From positions 1,054,001 through 1,118,000 of the forward strand of contig JAHNUO010000003.1 in the NCBI GenBank assembly GCA_019787685.1: 64,000 nt of DNA, in the 5' to 3' direction. Below are positions 35,497 to 46,250 of the stretch, one piece after another. The stretch comes from Chiua virens. Its lineage: Eukaryota; Basidiomycota; Agaricomycetes; Boletales; Boletaceae. A program made the translations under genes and the position numbers. Below the pieces are notes generated by a model. It did not search any database. It saw only the letters and a list, made by a program, of their open reading frames with translations, and was not told the DNA's origin. The stretch's first letter is position 1; every line of letters begins with the position of its first letter.

Positions 35497-38400
35497 GATG
35501 AGAGGAGGACGAACACGGTGAATAGAATGAGAAGGGCGAGGGCATACACTTGCTGTTCCCCATCCTGCAGAAGCAACCGCAGAATCAGCTGGAAAAACGG
35601 GTCAGGTGGACTCCGTGAGGGAGGATTTGGAGGAGAGGGAGGGAGCATCCAAGGAGTGGAGCAACGGTGGGGGAACAGGGAGCGGCAGGGCAATGTGGGG
35701 GATGTCGACAGTAGGGGTGAAGACGGGTACCGGCGTGGTGTCGGATTTGAAGTTGGGGGTGGAGCAGGAGCGATAGGCCATAACAGTTCTGATATGGACT
35801 GGTGGTGGTCGGAGTGGTGAGCGTGGTGGTCAAGGTGGTGGAAGGGCTGAGGGGAAATCCTTGGGGTGGAGACATTATAAGCGTCAATGGTTTCCCTGGC
35901 ATTTCCCAGGTTGGCCTCAGGTTCCCAAGAGTCGTCGGAGGCAGAGTAGCCCTTCCAGTGGATCAGGAACTTGCGGTTGCGTGGGTCCCGGGTATGGTGG
36001 AGGATCCACTTGATTTCATATTCCTCTTCGCCAGCTATAAGGTCCAGCGGAGGCTTTGGGAAGTTGGGTCCGTAGGTTTCCGTTTCCCGATATGGGGAAA
36101 GGAGTGAAGCGTGGAAGACCGGGTGGATTTTCCCGTGTGCGGTGAGGGCTTCGTCATGGGCAGCAGAGAGGGTTTTGAGGCATTCCTCAACGGCAGGGAG
36201 TTTGGTTTCCACAATGATAGCGGGCAAGGGACGGGGTTCGTAGCCCATCATCAGGAAGAATGGCGATTTGCCAGTGACGGAGTGGGGGCGATGGTTGTGT
36301 GTGAATTCGGCCATAGGGAGTAAGTTGGCCCATTTCTCCGGATTGTTCTGGCAATACATACGGAGATAGGTCTCGACTTCTTGGTTGACACGTTCCGTCT
36401 CACCATTGGATTGAGGATGGTAGGCAGTGGAGAGGGAGAGGCGGTATCCGATGAGTCAGGAGAGCTCTTTCGCGAATGTGGAAGCGAACTGCGGACCACG
36501 GTCGGAGATGATCTTGTCGTAGAGGCTGAATCGTGTGTAGACTTTGTGAAAAAAGAGGCAGGCTATACCTGTGGGGTTGGTGGATTTCACCGTAGGGCAA
36601 AGAATTACCCCCTTCATAAGGCCATGGTCTACCACGACCATGAGATAGTCGTAGCCCTCCGCAGAGACGGGAAGATCCGTGATGAGATCAACGGATACGT
36701 TCTGGAACGGGCGGGTGCAGGCGGAGGAGATCGGAGAGAGCGGAGGCATGGAAGGATGGGTGTTGACCTTGTGTTGTTGGCACGAGGCACAACCGGAGAC
36801 GTAGGAGCAGATGAAGGAGGCCAGGCCAGGCCACCAGAATTTGGCAGTGACAAGTTGGCGGGTTTTCAAGAAGCCGGGGTGTCCGGCGGTGTGCGAGTCA
36901 TGGTGGCGGGCAACAATCTGTTGCCGGGGTTCCCTGTCGGGAGGGACATAGATGCAACCTTGGTAGGTCAGGATACCGGCATCATAGTGCCAGTCGGAGA
37001 GGCAGGAGCGGAATGACGGTGGGAGACCGCCATCCATGGCATTGAGGGTGTCCAGGATGAGGGGATCCACGGCTGAAGAGCAGGAGATCAAATCCTGGAG
37101 ATCTGTGGTGACGAGGTTAACAAAGATGTTGTCTGGGAGGAGCGTGACATCTTCGTTGTCCGAGTCTGAGGTAATATGGTCGGGACGGTGGGAGAGTGCG
37201 TCCAGACCATCGAGGAGTTTGCCTAGCACGTGGGAGAACGTGAGGTTGAAGTCGGCAAGGTCGAGAAGCCAGCGGGCTTGACGACGGTTGAGGTTTTGGG
37301 GTTGTCGGAAGTAGGTGAGGTTTTTGTGATCCGAGAAGACGGTCATGGGAGTAGTGCTACCATGAAGGTAGTGGCGCCAGGCTTTCAAGGATCTAATGAC
37401 AGTGAGGAGCTTGCGGTCATAGATATCGTAGTTCCTTTCTGCAGCGTTGAAAGACTGCGAAAGGTAGGAGCAAGGTTTCCAGTTGCCGTTTGAGTCGGTC
37501 TGGAGGAGTACACCACCTGATGCAAATTTAGAAGCATCAGTGGCAATAGCGAAGGGTCGAGAGGTATCCAGAAATTGGAGGACCGGATCAGAGGTAAAAG
37601 CCTTTTTAAGGCGTTCGAAGGCGGTGATCTGAGGGGTATCCCAGATCCAAGGTGCGTCTTTCTTGGTAAGATCGACGAGGGGGCGAGTGATGGTGGAGTA
37701 GTCCAGAATGAACCGGCAGTAGAAGTTGGCAAAGCCCATGAACGATCAGACGTCCTTGAGCTTGGTGGGAGTGGGCCAGTCAGTGATGCCAGCAACCTTG
37801 ATGGGGTCCATGGTGAGTTCGCCGGGTTGAGCGATCATGCCGAGATATTCAACTTCAGTGGTGGTGAAGTGACATTTCTTGAGCTTGAGGTGAAGGTCTA
37901 GTTCCTTCATGCAAGCGAGAACATGTTTGGTGCGTTCAGTGTGCATGGCATCATCTTCGGAGAAGATGAGAAGGTCATCCATGTAGATGACAAGCCATCC
38001 TTCGACAATCATGTCGCGGAAGGACTCGTTCATGAAACGTTGGAATGTGGTGGGGGAGTTTGTCAGTCTGAAGAACATGACCGTAGGTTCGAAGAGGCTG
38101 CAATGCGTGATGACTGTGGCTTTCCATTGGTGTCCATCCTTGATGCGGATGTTGTTGTAGCCCCATCGGACGTCAAACTTGGTGAAAAGCTTAGCGTCCT
38201 TCAGCTTATCGACAAGGTCGGAGATGAGGGGAAGGGGGTAGGTGTCACGAACGGTGTGTTCGTTGACGTATCGGTAGTCCTGGCAGGGGTGGAGTTTGCC
38301 GTCCTTTTTCTTGATGAAGAAGAAGGGGGAGGCCTGGGGGGAGTTCGAGGGGTGGATCTTGCCGGAAGCAAGGTGTTCGTCGATAAAGTCGTCAGTGGCC

Positions 38401-39203
38401 TTGCACTCATCAGGAGACAAGGGGTAGACCTTTCCGACTTTGGGTTGGAAGGTGTCCTTTAGGTGGATCTCATGATCACAGGACCTGGAGGGGGGCATCT
38501 GCGTGGAGGGTTCCTTCGCGAACACGGATTTGAATTCCAAGTATTCCGAAGGGAGGGTGACCTTGGCTTTGGTAGCCGCGGCCGCAAGGGCAGTAGCGTT
38601 GGTGAGCTTCTCTGGTAGAGTGGTCTGAATGAAGCGTTGACCCGCGTGCATGACGCGGTTCACAGAGTGTTGCACAGATTGGGTCGTGAAACGATGCCTA
38701 GTTTCGGTGCCGAGGTAGTCAAAGATTTTGCTGTCCCAGATGGGATCGACATCGATGTGGTGGGTCAGGATGACCGGCGGCGGGTGAGCGAGCTTGGCAG
38801 AGTGGTGAGGTTCATCGTGGGTGATAGGGGGGAAGTCAGGTTTGGGAGCAGTGATGGTGATGGTTTTGGTGACCCAATCGATGGTAGGGTTGGTCGCCTT
38901 GAGCCAGGGGAGGCCTAGGATAATGTTCTCAGAACCACAGTGGATGATATGGAACTTTACATGTTGGAGTACTCCGCCAAGAGCAATCCAGAGGGTGGTG
39001 GTGAACTTGATGTCACCATTCCTGTTCGAGGTGGAGTCCACGTTCCAAATCGGGATTGGTTTCGGAAGGCGCTCCTTAGGAAACTTGTTCTTCTGGACGA
39101 AGTGCCAGTTGATACAGTTTATCCCAGCTCCGGAGTCGATGAGAGCGCGGGTGTCGACGTCTTTCAAGGTAGCGGTAGCATTCAGTCTAATCGGGATCTG
39201 CAT
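35490..39203 (-). pseudogene. pol of element A (protease, RT, RNase H, integrase, chromodomain; broken)
   Basis: Aspartic protease (ALIDSGAG), reverse transcriptase (LVIYMDDLLIFSEDDA), RNase H (PFAIATDASKFASGGVLL), integrase zinc finger (HHDSHTAGHPGFLKTRQ, CASCQQHK), DDE core (SDRGPQFAS), and a chromodomain (YEIKWILHHTRDPRNRKFL then WKGYSASDDSWEPEANL). TGA stops at 37748-37746 and 36458-36456 both replace CGA codons present in element B. A 198 bp in-frame deletion relative to B removes the region just before IHPVFHASLLSPY. The C-terminal tail after the chromodomain is proline-rich and differs from B. Confidence 0.92.
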
Positions 39204-39280
39204 AGATTGACATGCTAACTCAGCTACTAGTACATGGGTACGAGAATGGGAAGATACCAGCGTCGAATCGGTCTTCCGCC

Positions 39281-40448
39281 TTAAAAACCTGTGATGGGTT
39301 CAGGGGCGTTTGAGTTGACTTTGTTGATGCTCATAGAGTCGTCATCATTGTCCTCTATCTCCTGCAGAGCAGGGACAGGTTTGGGTTTGGGTTCGGCTTT
39401 CTGGACCTTCTTGTTAGGTGCGGGAGCAGAACGAGCGGAGTCGGTCGTAAAGACCAGGCAAGAGGAGGTGTGATGGCCGGGTTGGCGGCACCAGAAACAG
39501 AGGTTCTTGTCGATGCATCGCTTGCGCTCAGCATCGGTCATCTTGGTGACGCAGATAGAATCCACGTCCATAGCGTTGGGGTCTCATTCCTTTTTACGGG
39601 AAGGAGCGGGTGAGTCATGGAAAACGACAGCGGCAGTGGGCTTCTTGTTGCGACAAGCGATCTCGTCTGCATGCTCCCACTGTGTTTTGAAGTGGATGGC
39701 CTGAGTGTACCACTTGTTGATGGTGGTGGGTATGGTGTCCATTCCCTGGATCCTGCACATAAGTGAAGGGGGAAGGCCGGTGGCGAAGAAGTTGATCAGA
39801 ACTGAATCTGATCCGGTGAGGGTGGCGGTGGCAACCTTGTTGCGGAACGAGGAGATGTAAGAGGGGACATCCTTGTTGTGGGTTACCCGAGTGGTTTCAG
39901 AACTCCGTCTGCCAGTCGGTCCAGCTCCCAAAGGAGCGGAGGGGGATAGCCTTGGCACGGAATGTATCGGCCCAAGTCTTAGCGGATCCTTCCGTCATAA
40001 ACGAAAGGGCGAAGGCGACACACTTGTTATCCGTGTCATAGATGGGGTCGTTGACAAAGAGGTATGTTGCTACGTCATTGAGCCAGGGTATGGTGTGGTC
40101 GTAGGACCCGTCGAAGGTAGAGGGTTTTCCGAGGCAAAGCTCGACTGCCTTGCTAGACATGTTGCTAGACGAGGTGGTGGGCGTAGGGTTCGGGGTTGGT
40201 ACCGAAGGGAGAACCACAGAGGGGTTCGGGTTCCGGAGTGAGGAGGGTCCGGGGTTGGTCCTTTGTGGGGTTGTTGGGGACGTGAAGGAGGCAAGATTCA
40301 GTATGTCGAGTGAAGTGGTAAGACGTTCAGCTAGTTGCTGAGTTTCGTCTTCAGAGTCAGAGTGTTCGATGTTGATGTCGAAGTCATTCTCCTGGAGTTC
40401 AGAAGAAGGCAAGGTGGGTTCAGGGTTGTCGTTGGATAGATCGGACAA
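39281..40448 (-). pseudogene. gag of element A (broken)
   Basis: Capsid-like sequence parallel to element B gag: KAVELCLGKPSTFDGSYD, WLNDVATYLFVNDPIYDTD, FALSFMTEGSAKTWADTF, and a zinc knuckle CFWCRQPGHHTSSC (CX2CX4HX4C). A TGA at 39899-39897 replaces a CGA of B and is followed by a 50 bp deletion. A second CGA-to-TGA change is at 39586-39584. The frame ends at the sequence AGGTTTTTAA, where B has GGGTTTTTAA. Confidence 0.9.
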
Positions 40449-40555
40449 CGGGGTGTTAGACGTCCGAAGACTCCAACTGGGGTTGAGGAGAGGACGAGTG
40501 GGGGTTCGTCCAGCAATGGTGGGCAGCTACTGCATGGTGGCAGGCTGGGGAAGCT

Positions 40556-40566
40556 AGTCTTGATCT
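40556..40566 (-). other. Primer-binding site of element A (self-priming type)
   Basis: AGATCAAGACT on the minus strand, starting two nucleotides after the LTR end (40569). It is the exact reverse complement of the 11 nt at the predicted mRNA 5' end in the LTR (40899-40889). It does not begin with TGG as a tRNA 3'-end site would. Confidence 0.65.
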
Positions 40567-40568
40567 TA

Positions 40569-41327
40569 TGTTACGATAGTCCCGGGTAGGGCCTAGCATA
40601 GATGCAAAAGTGCTAAGTACCAAGCGGCTGCGATAACTCAAACAACCACCACTTGATATGTGGCGTGCTGTAGAGTTCAAGGAGGGCTACTGGTCAGTGG
40701 ATTGCTACCAGTGAGACGAGTTAGAACTTAGGATGTTGCCTAAGAGCATCCTGTTGGGAATCTATACCTGAAGGACCGAGACTGCCCCTTGCGATCAGGG
40801 TGGACCGAGATGCTGGACGTTGGTCGCAGCGATGAGGGATGGCTTAGGTTAAGCCCGAAGAGGAGCAGTGATACTAGCTAGATTGCATAGATCAAGACTG
40901 AGGTACAGGAGTATCACTGCACGGTATTTATACTATGAAAGTCGTGCACGGACCAACAGTCCAGAAGGGTGGCCAGGAAGAGCGGAACAGTCAAAGGGCT
41001 AAACGGAGTCGTACGGGGCAGAAGCACTGGACGGATGAAAGTGTAAAAGGTAAAACACGGAAGCTGTCCAAATGACAGCGGAAGTAAAAGTGATCCCTAC
41101 TGGATCAGGAAGTAGAAGGAAAGAAGTGATGACGGAACAACGGGTTGGGCCAGAGTTGCATAATCAGATCAACGGAAGAAGAAAGGGAAAAGCGGGGCAA
41201 AGGGTTAAGCCCTTGCTGAGTAATCCGAGGCGAGGGTAAGCCTTGCGGATTGAACGTAGGAGGTACCTGTAGTACCGAGCGTAGTGAAAGTAGCAAAGAA
41301 AAGCAAAGAAAAAGATGAATTGTAACA
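40569..41327 (-). repeat. 5' LTR of element A
   Basis: 759 bp LTR at the element's 5' side. It contains TATAAATA (minus strand, 40932-40925). About 33 nt downstream is AGTCTTGATCT at 40899-40889, the likely mRNA start. Confidence 0.95.
40925..40932 (-). promoter_or_regulatory. TATA box in 5' LTR of element A
   Basis: TATAAATA on the minus strand, 33 nt before the AGTCT sequence that is complementary to the primer-binding site. The same arrangement occurs in the C-family LTRs. Confidence 0.7.
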
Positions 41328-41839
41328 ATAACTCGCTTCCAGTCCTCAACAGTCCAATGCTAATGGCTTAGAGCAAAGTCCATCCTTGCTTTCCTATGAT
41401 GCTGGGCAAGAAGAGGGCATTTTTGCTTCACTACAGCCTTCATACCAGCTTTCTTCAAGTGGTGGCAGATGGTCTGGGGGGAGATAGAATGGTTCTTCAC
41501 TTCTTGAAGTGTTTTGGTCACCTGAACTGCATTCTCAGCCTTCCCAGATCCAATAAGATGAATAGCATGACGTATATTGGTAGGAGAAATGATGGAAGGA
41601 CGACTACCAGAGGCTTTGGGTAGGTTGGGAAGATGTTTGGACCTGAGTCTACTAATAGTAGATTGGTTGAGACCAGTAGATTGAGCAATTTGATGGGTTG
41701 ATTGTCCCAATTCCAAGAGAGAGATGATATGATGAGTTTGGTCGACTGAGAGAGCTTTCATGATGATGGTTGTGGACAAAGTGATAGTGTGTGTGTGTGT
41801 TTGTATCATGTTGAACTTATTGCATGTCACATTATCCAT
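41328..41839 (-). pseudogene. Tc1 transposase, N-terminal DNA-binding part
   Basis: The minus-strand frame carries a helix-turn-helix of the Tc1/homeodomain type (ISLLELGQSTHQIAQSTGLN) and a second one (TICHHLKKAGMKAVVKQKCP). It then runs ALSHWTVEDWKRV up to the insertion of LTR element A. A nearby ATG gives MKALSVDQTHH, a more likely start than the far upstream one. A (TG)n microsatellite lies just upstream at about 41787-41800. Confidence 0.85.
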
Positions 41840-42104
41840 TGCTTATGTAATAACCACTTGCAATATGCATTTTGAATACTTTAGAGTGTCAGCAACAAAA
41901 CTGATGCAATGAGTACCTCACATCAATTTCGAAATATTTCCAGATATAGTAAGAATTACATAATAAACCCATATACCATTGGAAAGCCCTTGATCAGGGC
42001 TTTCCAATGGTACCTAGGTTGGGGGGTCTAGCATCAACAGGGCTCTCAATATTCATGCTTCAATCAAAATGCTATAAACATTGCATTAGTTTTGTTGCTC
42101 ACTG

Positions 42105-42330
42105 TAGGTGAGAGTCAGATGCCTCACTCAGACTGCAATATAGGTTTGAAGGGGTTTTGTATGCATCCAATTGCTTCCATAGGAGCAATGCTTCGCATGT
42201 AGTGTAGTGTATGTCAGTCCAGAAGGGATCAGGACAAAAAGATGTTGCAGTGAAGTGTATAGGTACTGCAATCTCTCGAAAGAGGACAGAAACTTGAGCT
42301 AGCCTGAGAAGATCACCAGGAGGAAGAAGC
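42105..42330 (-). pseudogene. F-box gene, N-terminal half
   Basis: The minus strand reads an F-box-like start (LPPGDLLRLAQVSVLFREI) followed by ALLLWKQLDAYKTPSN, then SEASDSHL up to the TA of the Tc1 insertion. The codon string continues in frame in the 26 bp at 32902-32927 (QVLSHITYF), directly beside the palindromic element. The leucine-rich rest follows at 29824-28764. Upstream sequence to about 42390 (TELLFLPTK) may be the first F-box residues, with a stop between. Confidence 0.65.
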
Positions 42331-42390
42331 ACTGCAATCTCAGCTAGTCATTTGGTCGGAAGGAATAGCAGTTCAGTTGGTTGGGACTGT

Positions 42391-43236
42391 AGTTCAGTCA
42401 AGAGTGGTATGGTTAACTGCATATATTGAGCATAGACTGGGGCTATTCACAACAAGTTACTCACATCTATGAGTCCCAGAGCTGAGCCAGCAGTGTGAAA
42501 GGATGACCCTTGAGGGGTACATACTTGCAGAGTCAGTGGCACGGAGGAAGAGCATCGAACTTTACTGGGACATGGGTCACAGTAGTGTTGCTCTCTCAGA
42601 TGCTTTGTTGAAATTTTGTTGGTTGTAGGGACTTGGACTTGAGGGGTTCATCATCCTCTCTTGCCTGTTTGAACAGCGCCTGATGAAGATTAACTACAAG
42701 TATCAAATGAGAAATAGCTGGTCATACTTGAACTGTGAAACCAGACTCCAGTTGCAGGTGTTTCACTGATCTTGTTACATCCAAGCCATCATTAATCCTT
42801 TGGTGCTTCAGAGGCATTATTTGCTCCTGTAGTAATATTTCAGTGTGTTTGTGTTAAGAAAAAATTAAGGCCCCTACCTCCAAGAGCTTGCTGATGGCAT
42901 TCCCCATGGTACTGTAAAATTCATCGCTATATATCTTGGACCTTTGGGCATTGCACACACCTCTATTTAAGGGGAAGTCAAGGTTGAGGTCGTGAAATAG
43001 GCACTAGACAAAATACATGACTTGAAACAAAAGCACTAATTGTCATATTGCACTTACTAACCAAGCCCGATTATATTGGCGATCATATGAGTTATATAAC
43101 ATTTTGGTTTGCCTTGATGGCTGGCAACGGTAATAGAACAATATAGAACAATTACCCTATCAATGCATAAAATAAGTTAGCCTTTTGACATTGATTTTCA
43201 TACTATCCCAGAATGCCTCCCAAATGACTCTTCTCA
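42391..43236. other. Non-coding or decayed sequence
   Basis: No open frame with a recognised motif and no terminal repeats were seen. It may be further remnants of old insertions. Confidence 0.4.
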
Positions 43237-43994
43237 GTGCCAGCCTTCTACACAGTTAGCAAACCCCTATTGTTACCACTCTTATCATCCCACGTTCAAA
43301 TGGTGATCCAGCAGCCAACTTCAGCGACCACCGTCTCTGCAGTCCAGAAGATAACAGGGTCCAAACCATTTCCCCAGCATTGCGTGACTATGCCGATCCC
43401 GCCATTCACTGCACCAGTGTTCCAGGTGGCTAGCACCTTCCACACAAGTACACTGCAGCCCTGTGCAGACAAAGGGAAAGAGGTATCATTTGTTGTTGCA
43501 GATGATCCACCTTTGGATTACGAACACTCAGAACACTTACCAGCCCCTAGTGACTCCTTGCTCACTTCACTTGAGGAAGATTTGGCAGAGAGTTCCAAGA
43601 TTCAGAAATCTCCTGGGGAGGCAGGAAGACCTGGTCATGGTGGGTACAACCTGGAGGAACAGCTCCACTGGCATGAGGCCAACTTCAAGAAGCTGAAAGT
43701 AAGTGATCCAAGAAGGGGTGACAAAGATGCCCTATTGACCAAATTTCAGACTCTCATGCACAAACTGGTCAGAAGGTATTTGGATGAAACCAAGTGCAGG
43801 GGTGCACAAGATCTTGCAGGGATTAGGACTGTGAAGCAGGAGATGAGCTGCTGATGCAATGTCCAAGAGCAACACTTACAAGGCACTAGGTCTCAAAAGT
43901 CTATCCATTATTGGACGATTTTGCAAATAGCTGGCCAGTGGAAGATTTAATAATGCTCAGATTGAAGTATACATTGCAGAGGAGTTGTCAGAAG
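43237..43994 (+). pseudogene. Agaricomycete repeat-family gene (YNLEEQLHW type), broken
   Basis: It resembles a multicopy basidiomycete family with a conserved helical block: YNLEEQLHWHEANFKKLK, then HKLVRRYLDETKCRGAQD. In a shifted frame VYPLLDDFANSWPVEDLIML and RLKYTLQRSCQKQ follow. Function is unknown; I know the family only as hypothetical proteins scattered in such genomes. The frame is broken near 43855 and the gene is cut at 43999 by a solo LTR; a few residues may continue at 44574. Start uncertain. Confidence 0.55.
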
Positions 43995-43999
43995 CAGAG

Positions 44000-44568
44000 T
44001 GTCATATCCCGTGTATCTCATCGATCCAACTCCGAGGTCTCCAGGCTTACTCCTTCATAACTCCAGTACGATCTCTCTCCGGACACAATTCCTGATCTCC
44101 GGACTTCACTTAGAACCTTCTCAATTTCCTCTTGTCTCTTTTTGTACTAGTGTTACATTAGTAATAACCTGTGTCTCGCTTAACAGCACAGCTCTGGCCT
44201 CTGTACATACCCGGCTCCACTCCGGTTACATACTTTCCCGATTTCCATCTTACTCAGTTTCTTACCAACCCTGTTACTAATCTCCGTTCTACTCCGAGTA
44301 TATAAACTGTAGTACTCCAACTTTGTACTCTTAGTCTGAATATTAGTTTTACCTTCTATTCCCTCTGAACTCCATAAGACCTCGACGGTCTTACCTCTGC
44401 TCGACTTCACTTCGGTGTTAAGTCTCACCTCTGACCTCCAACCTCCATTCTCCGAAATAAAGGACAGACTCTTGACAAGGGCACACCACACACAGTGAAG
44501 CCAAGTCCCTCCACAAGAATAACTCCAGAGTTCTGGAGTTCATACCCTGAGTAGACCTGGTCTTAACA
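44000..44568 (+). mobile_element. Solo LTR of family C
   Basis: 569 bp starting TGTCATATCCC and ending TCTTAACA, flanked by CAGAG at 43995-43999 and 44569-44573. It is homologous to the LTRs at 47870-48399 and 58596-59151 but in the opposite orientation. It keeps TATATAAA at 44299-44306 and AGTCTGAATAT at 44333. It interrupts the YNLEEQLHW-type gene. Confidence 0.9.
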
Positions 44569-44573
44569 CAGAG

Positions 44574-45047
44574 GATGCATAGTGCTTCCCCTACTGTAGT
44601 GAAGAGAACCTACATAAGTAGCTGACACGTCAAAGTGTTACAGTAAATCACCAAATGAATATCTAAGCAAGATTATATACAACTGGAATGAATGGGAAGA
44701 TCCCATTGGTGAGGACCTAGCTGATTGTGCAAAGTCGGTCCCTAGGTAATCATTTTAGTAACCTTCTCATCTGAAATTCAGCAGAATAATCACCAAATGC
44801 TGTCCTCTTGGAAACGAACTAGATATTCCGTGAACAAGTTAATGCTGTCCTCATAGCCTTGGAAACATAAAGTGATGGGAGACAGATCGCCAGTATCTAG
44901 TCTTTTGTGAATGAAAATTTTATCCAAGACAATTATCACTTACACTCCCTGACTACAAATAGTGAGGCTTTTTGTTTTTTGCTTCATCACAATTGTAAAA
45001 TGATGATTATTGTAACCTGGGGGAGTCAGACTTAAAAGCTAGCAGGA
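44574..45047. other. No gene recognised
   Basis: AT-rich sequence between the solo LTR and the WD40 remnant. No motif or repeat end was seen. Confidence 0.4.
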
Positions 45048-45708
45048 TTGAATGCATTAACGAACTCACAGCTGAATACTTCCCAATTATCCATGTCATC
45101 ACTTCATCACTCCTCAAACGCTCAGGTATACATGTGGGTCAGACGCCTGAGTGGACATCAAGATGCTATCTTGTGCTTGGTGATATCCAATGGTAGGAAA
45201 TTTCTAGCCAGTGATGGTCGGTGTATTGTCCTATCTATTGAATACAAGTTAACAATAATCAGTAGGAATCAACAGGCTGCAGATATGGGACCTATAATGA
45301 ATGATTCAACTTCCAAAGCCCACCCAGATGCATAACCCTGGCGATCTGATCACTTGTGTAACATGGCTGTCATGGAAGAATGACCTACAAGAGGTGCTGT
45401 GTGGTGGATCAGGCCTTGGGTACCTCATTTTATGGTATCAGCGAGCTGACTCTGCAATCAAATTCAATGAGGTATTTTCAAGGTGGACTGGGACTGGACA
45501 AGAGATTATGAGTATTAGTCACCATGACGGTGAAGGGACTACTTACATTATTACAGAGACGTGGGACAAGTGGGCCCAGCTGTGGGCTATGGATGCCAAA
45601 TTGAACCTCACAACAATCTTCTCTGTTGAGTTGCCCACCATTCCTCAAGCTCTGTACTTCCATCCAACAGGAATTGCACCTTTTGGGATGTTTGATGGCA
45701 AGATGTAA
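45048..45708 (+). pseudogene. WD40-repeat gene, N-terminal half
   Basis: WD40-like segments: RRLSGHQDAILCLVISNGR, then after a broken stretch HNPGDLITCVTWLSWK, GYLILWYQRADSAIKF, GTGQEIMSISHHDGEG, KWAQLWAMDAKLNLTTIF and GIAPFGMFDGKM. The frame is broken in at least one place (about 45230-45300). The expected C-terminal continuation lies next door on the opposite strand. Confidence 0.65.
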
Positions 45709-45750
45709 GTAGAACACAGTGCTGAAGATATATTAACATGATACAGAGCA

Positions 45751-46250
45751 CTAAAGAAACTTTAGGCTGACCTTGCAGAACACAGATGATTTACTACTCA
45801 GTACAAAGTCCACTGACTTTCTCCACACTAAGATGTGAGACTTGTCTTTGTTACTTGAGGATATGGCGATAATGAGAAAAGAATCAGTGTTGTCATGAGC
45901 CTGGTTACACATGAGTATTGAAGTGATTGCCTGCAATATATTTGCTTACTGTAATTGTTTGAACTTGTCCACTGCATGCATGTCACAGAGACTGGACTAG
46001 CTTTCCATTTGCCTTGCCAGAAACATAAACTGTCCCATTGTCCCCACCACCAACAATAATGTCTCCTTTTGATGCAAAAGTTACTTGTTTTGGGTACATT
46101 TTCACTGGTTTCATGCTATACGATTGGACACAGACACTGTCCTCCAGACGGTGTAGACTGAACCCACTGACAGCATTATCAACAATGAAATAGTCCCCAG
46201 TCTGGTCAACAGACACTCCGCCTCTGCTTCATTGTTAGCTAAGAAGATGG
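45751..46250 (-). pseudogene. WD40-repeat gene, C-terminal half in inverted orientation
   Basis: The minus strand reads SVDQTGDYFIVDNAVSGFSL, MYPKQVTFASKGDIIVGGGD and GTVYVSGKANGKLVQSL. After a gap comes SFLIIAISSSNKDKSHILVW. These are the last blades expected after the plus-strand half at 45048-45708, so an inversion or rearrangement separates them. Confidence 0.6.

Larger units (their letters stand above)
33751..41327 (-). mobile_element. Ty3/gypsy chromodomain LTR retrotransposon A (degenerate)
   Basis: 7577 bp between TSD copies ATAAC (33746-33750 and 41328-41332), inserted in the Tc1 transposase gene. Two 759 bp LTRs flank gag, pol and a third ORF on the minus strand. It is related to element B (same gag-pol layout and about the same proteins). 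It is damaged: four CGA codons became TGA, gag has a 50 bp deletion, and pol lacks 198 bp at the integrase end. It is therefore not autonomous. The two LTRs differ at a few dozen sites, apparently all transitions, mostly at CpG. Confidence 0.95.
32930..42104 (-). mobile_element. Tc1-type DNA transposon, split by LTR element A
   Basis: Terminal inverted repeats begin CAGTGAGCAA at 32930 and end TTGCTCACTG at 42104. A TA duplication is at 32928-32929 and 42105-42106. The TIRs are about 200 bp long and include a CCATTGGAAAGCCC palindrome. Without the LTR insertion the element is about 1.6 kb. It encodes a DD34E transposase on the minus strand (two pieces). It sits inside the F-box gene: joining the flanks across TA restores an in-frame codon string (SHLQVLSHITYF). 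Confidence 0.93.

Noticed and set aside
40556..40568. tRNA-type primer-binding site
   Set aside because: It lacks the TGG start expected for pairing with a tRNA CCA end, and it pairs perfectly with the element's own LTR.
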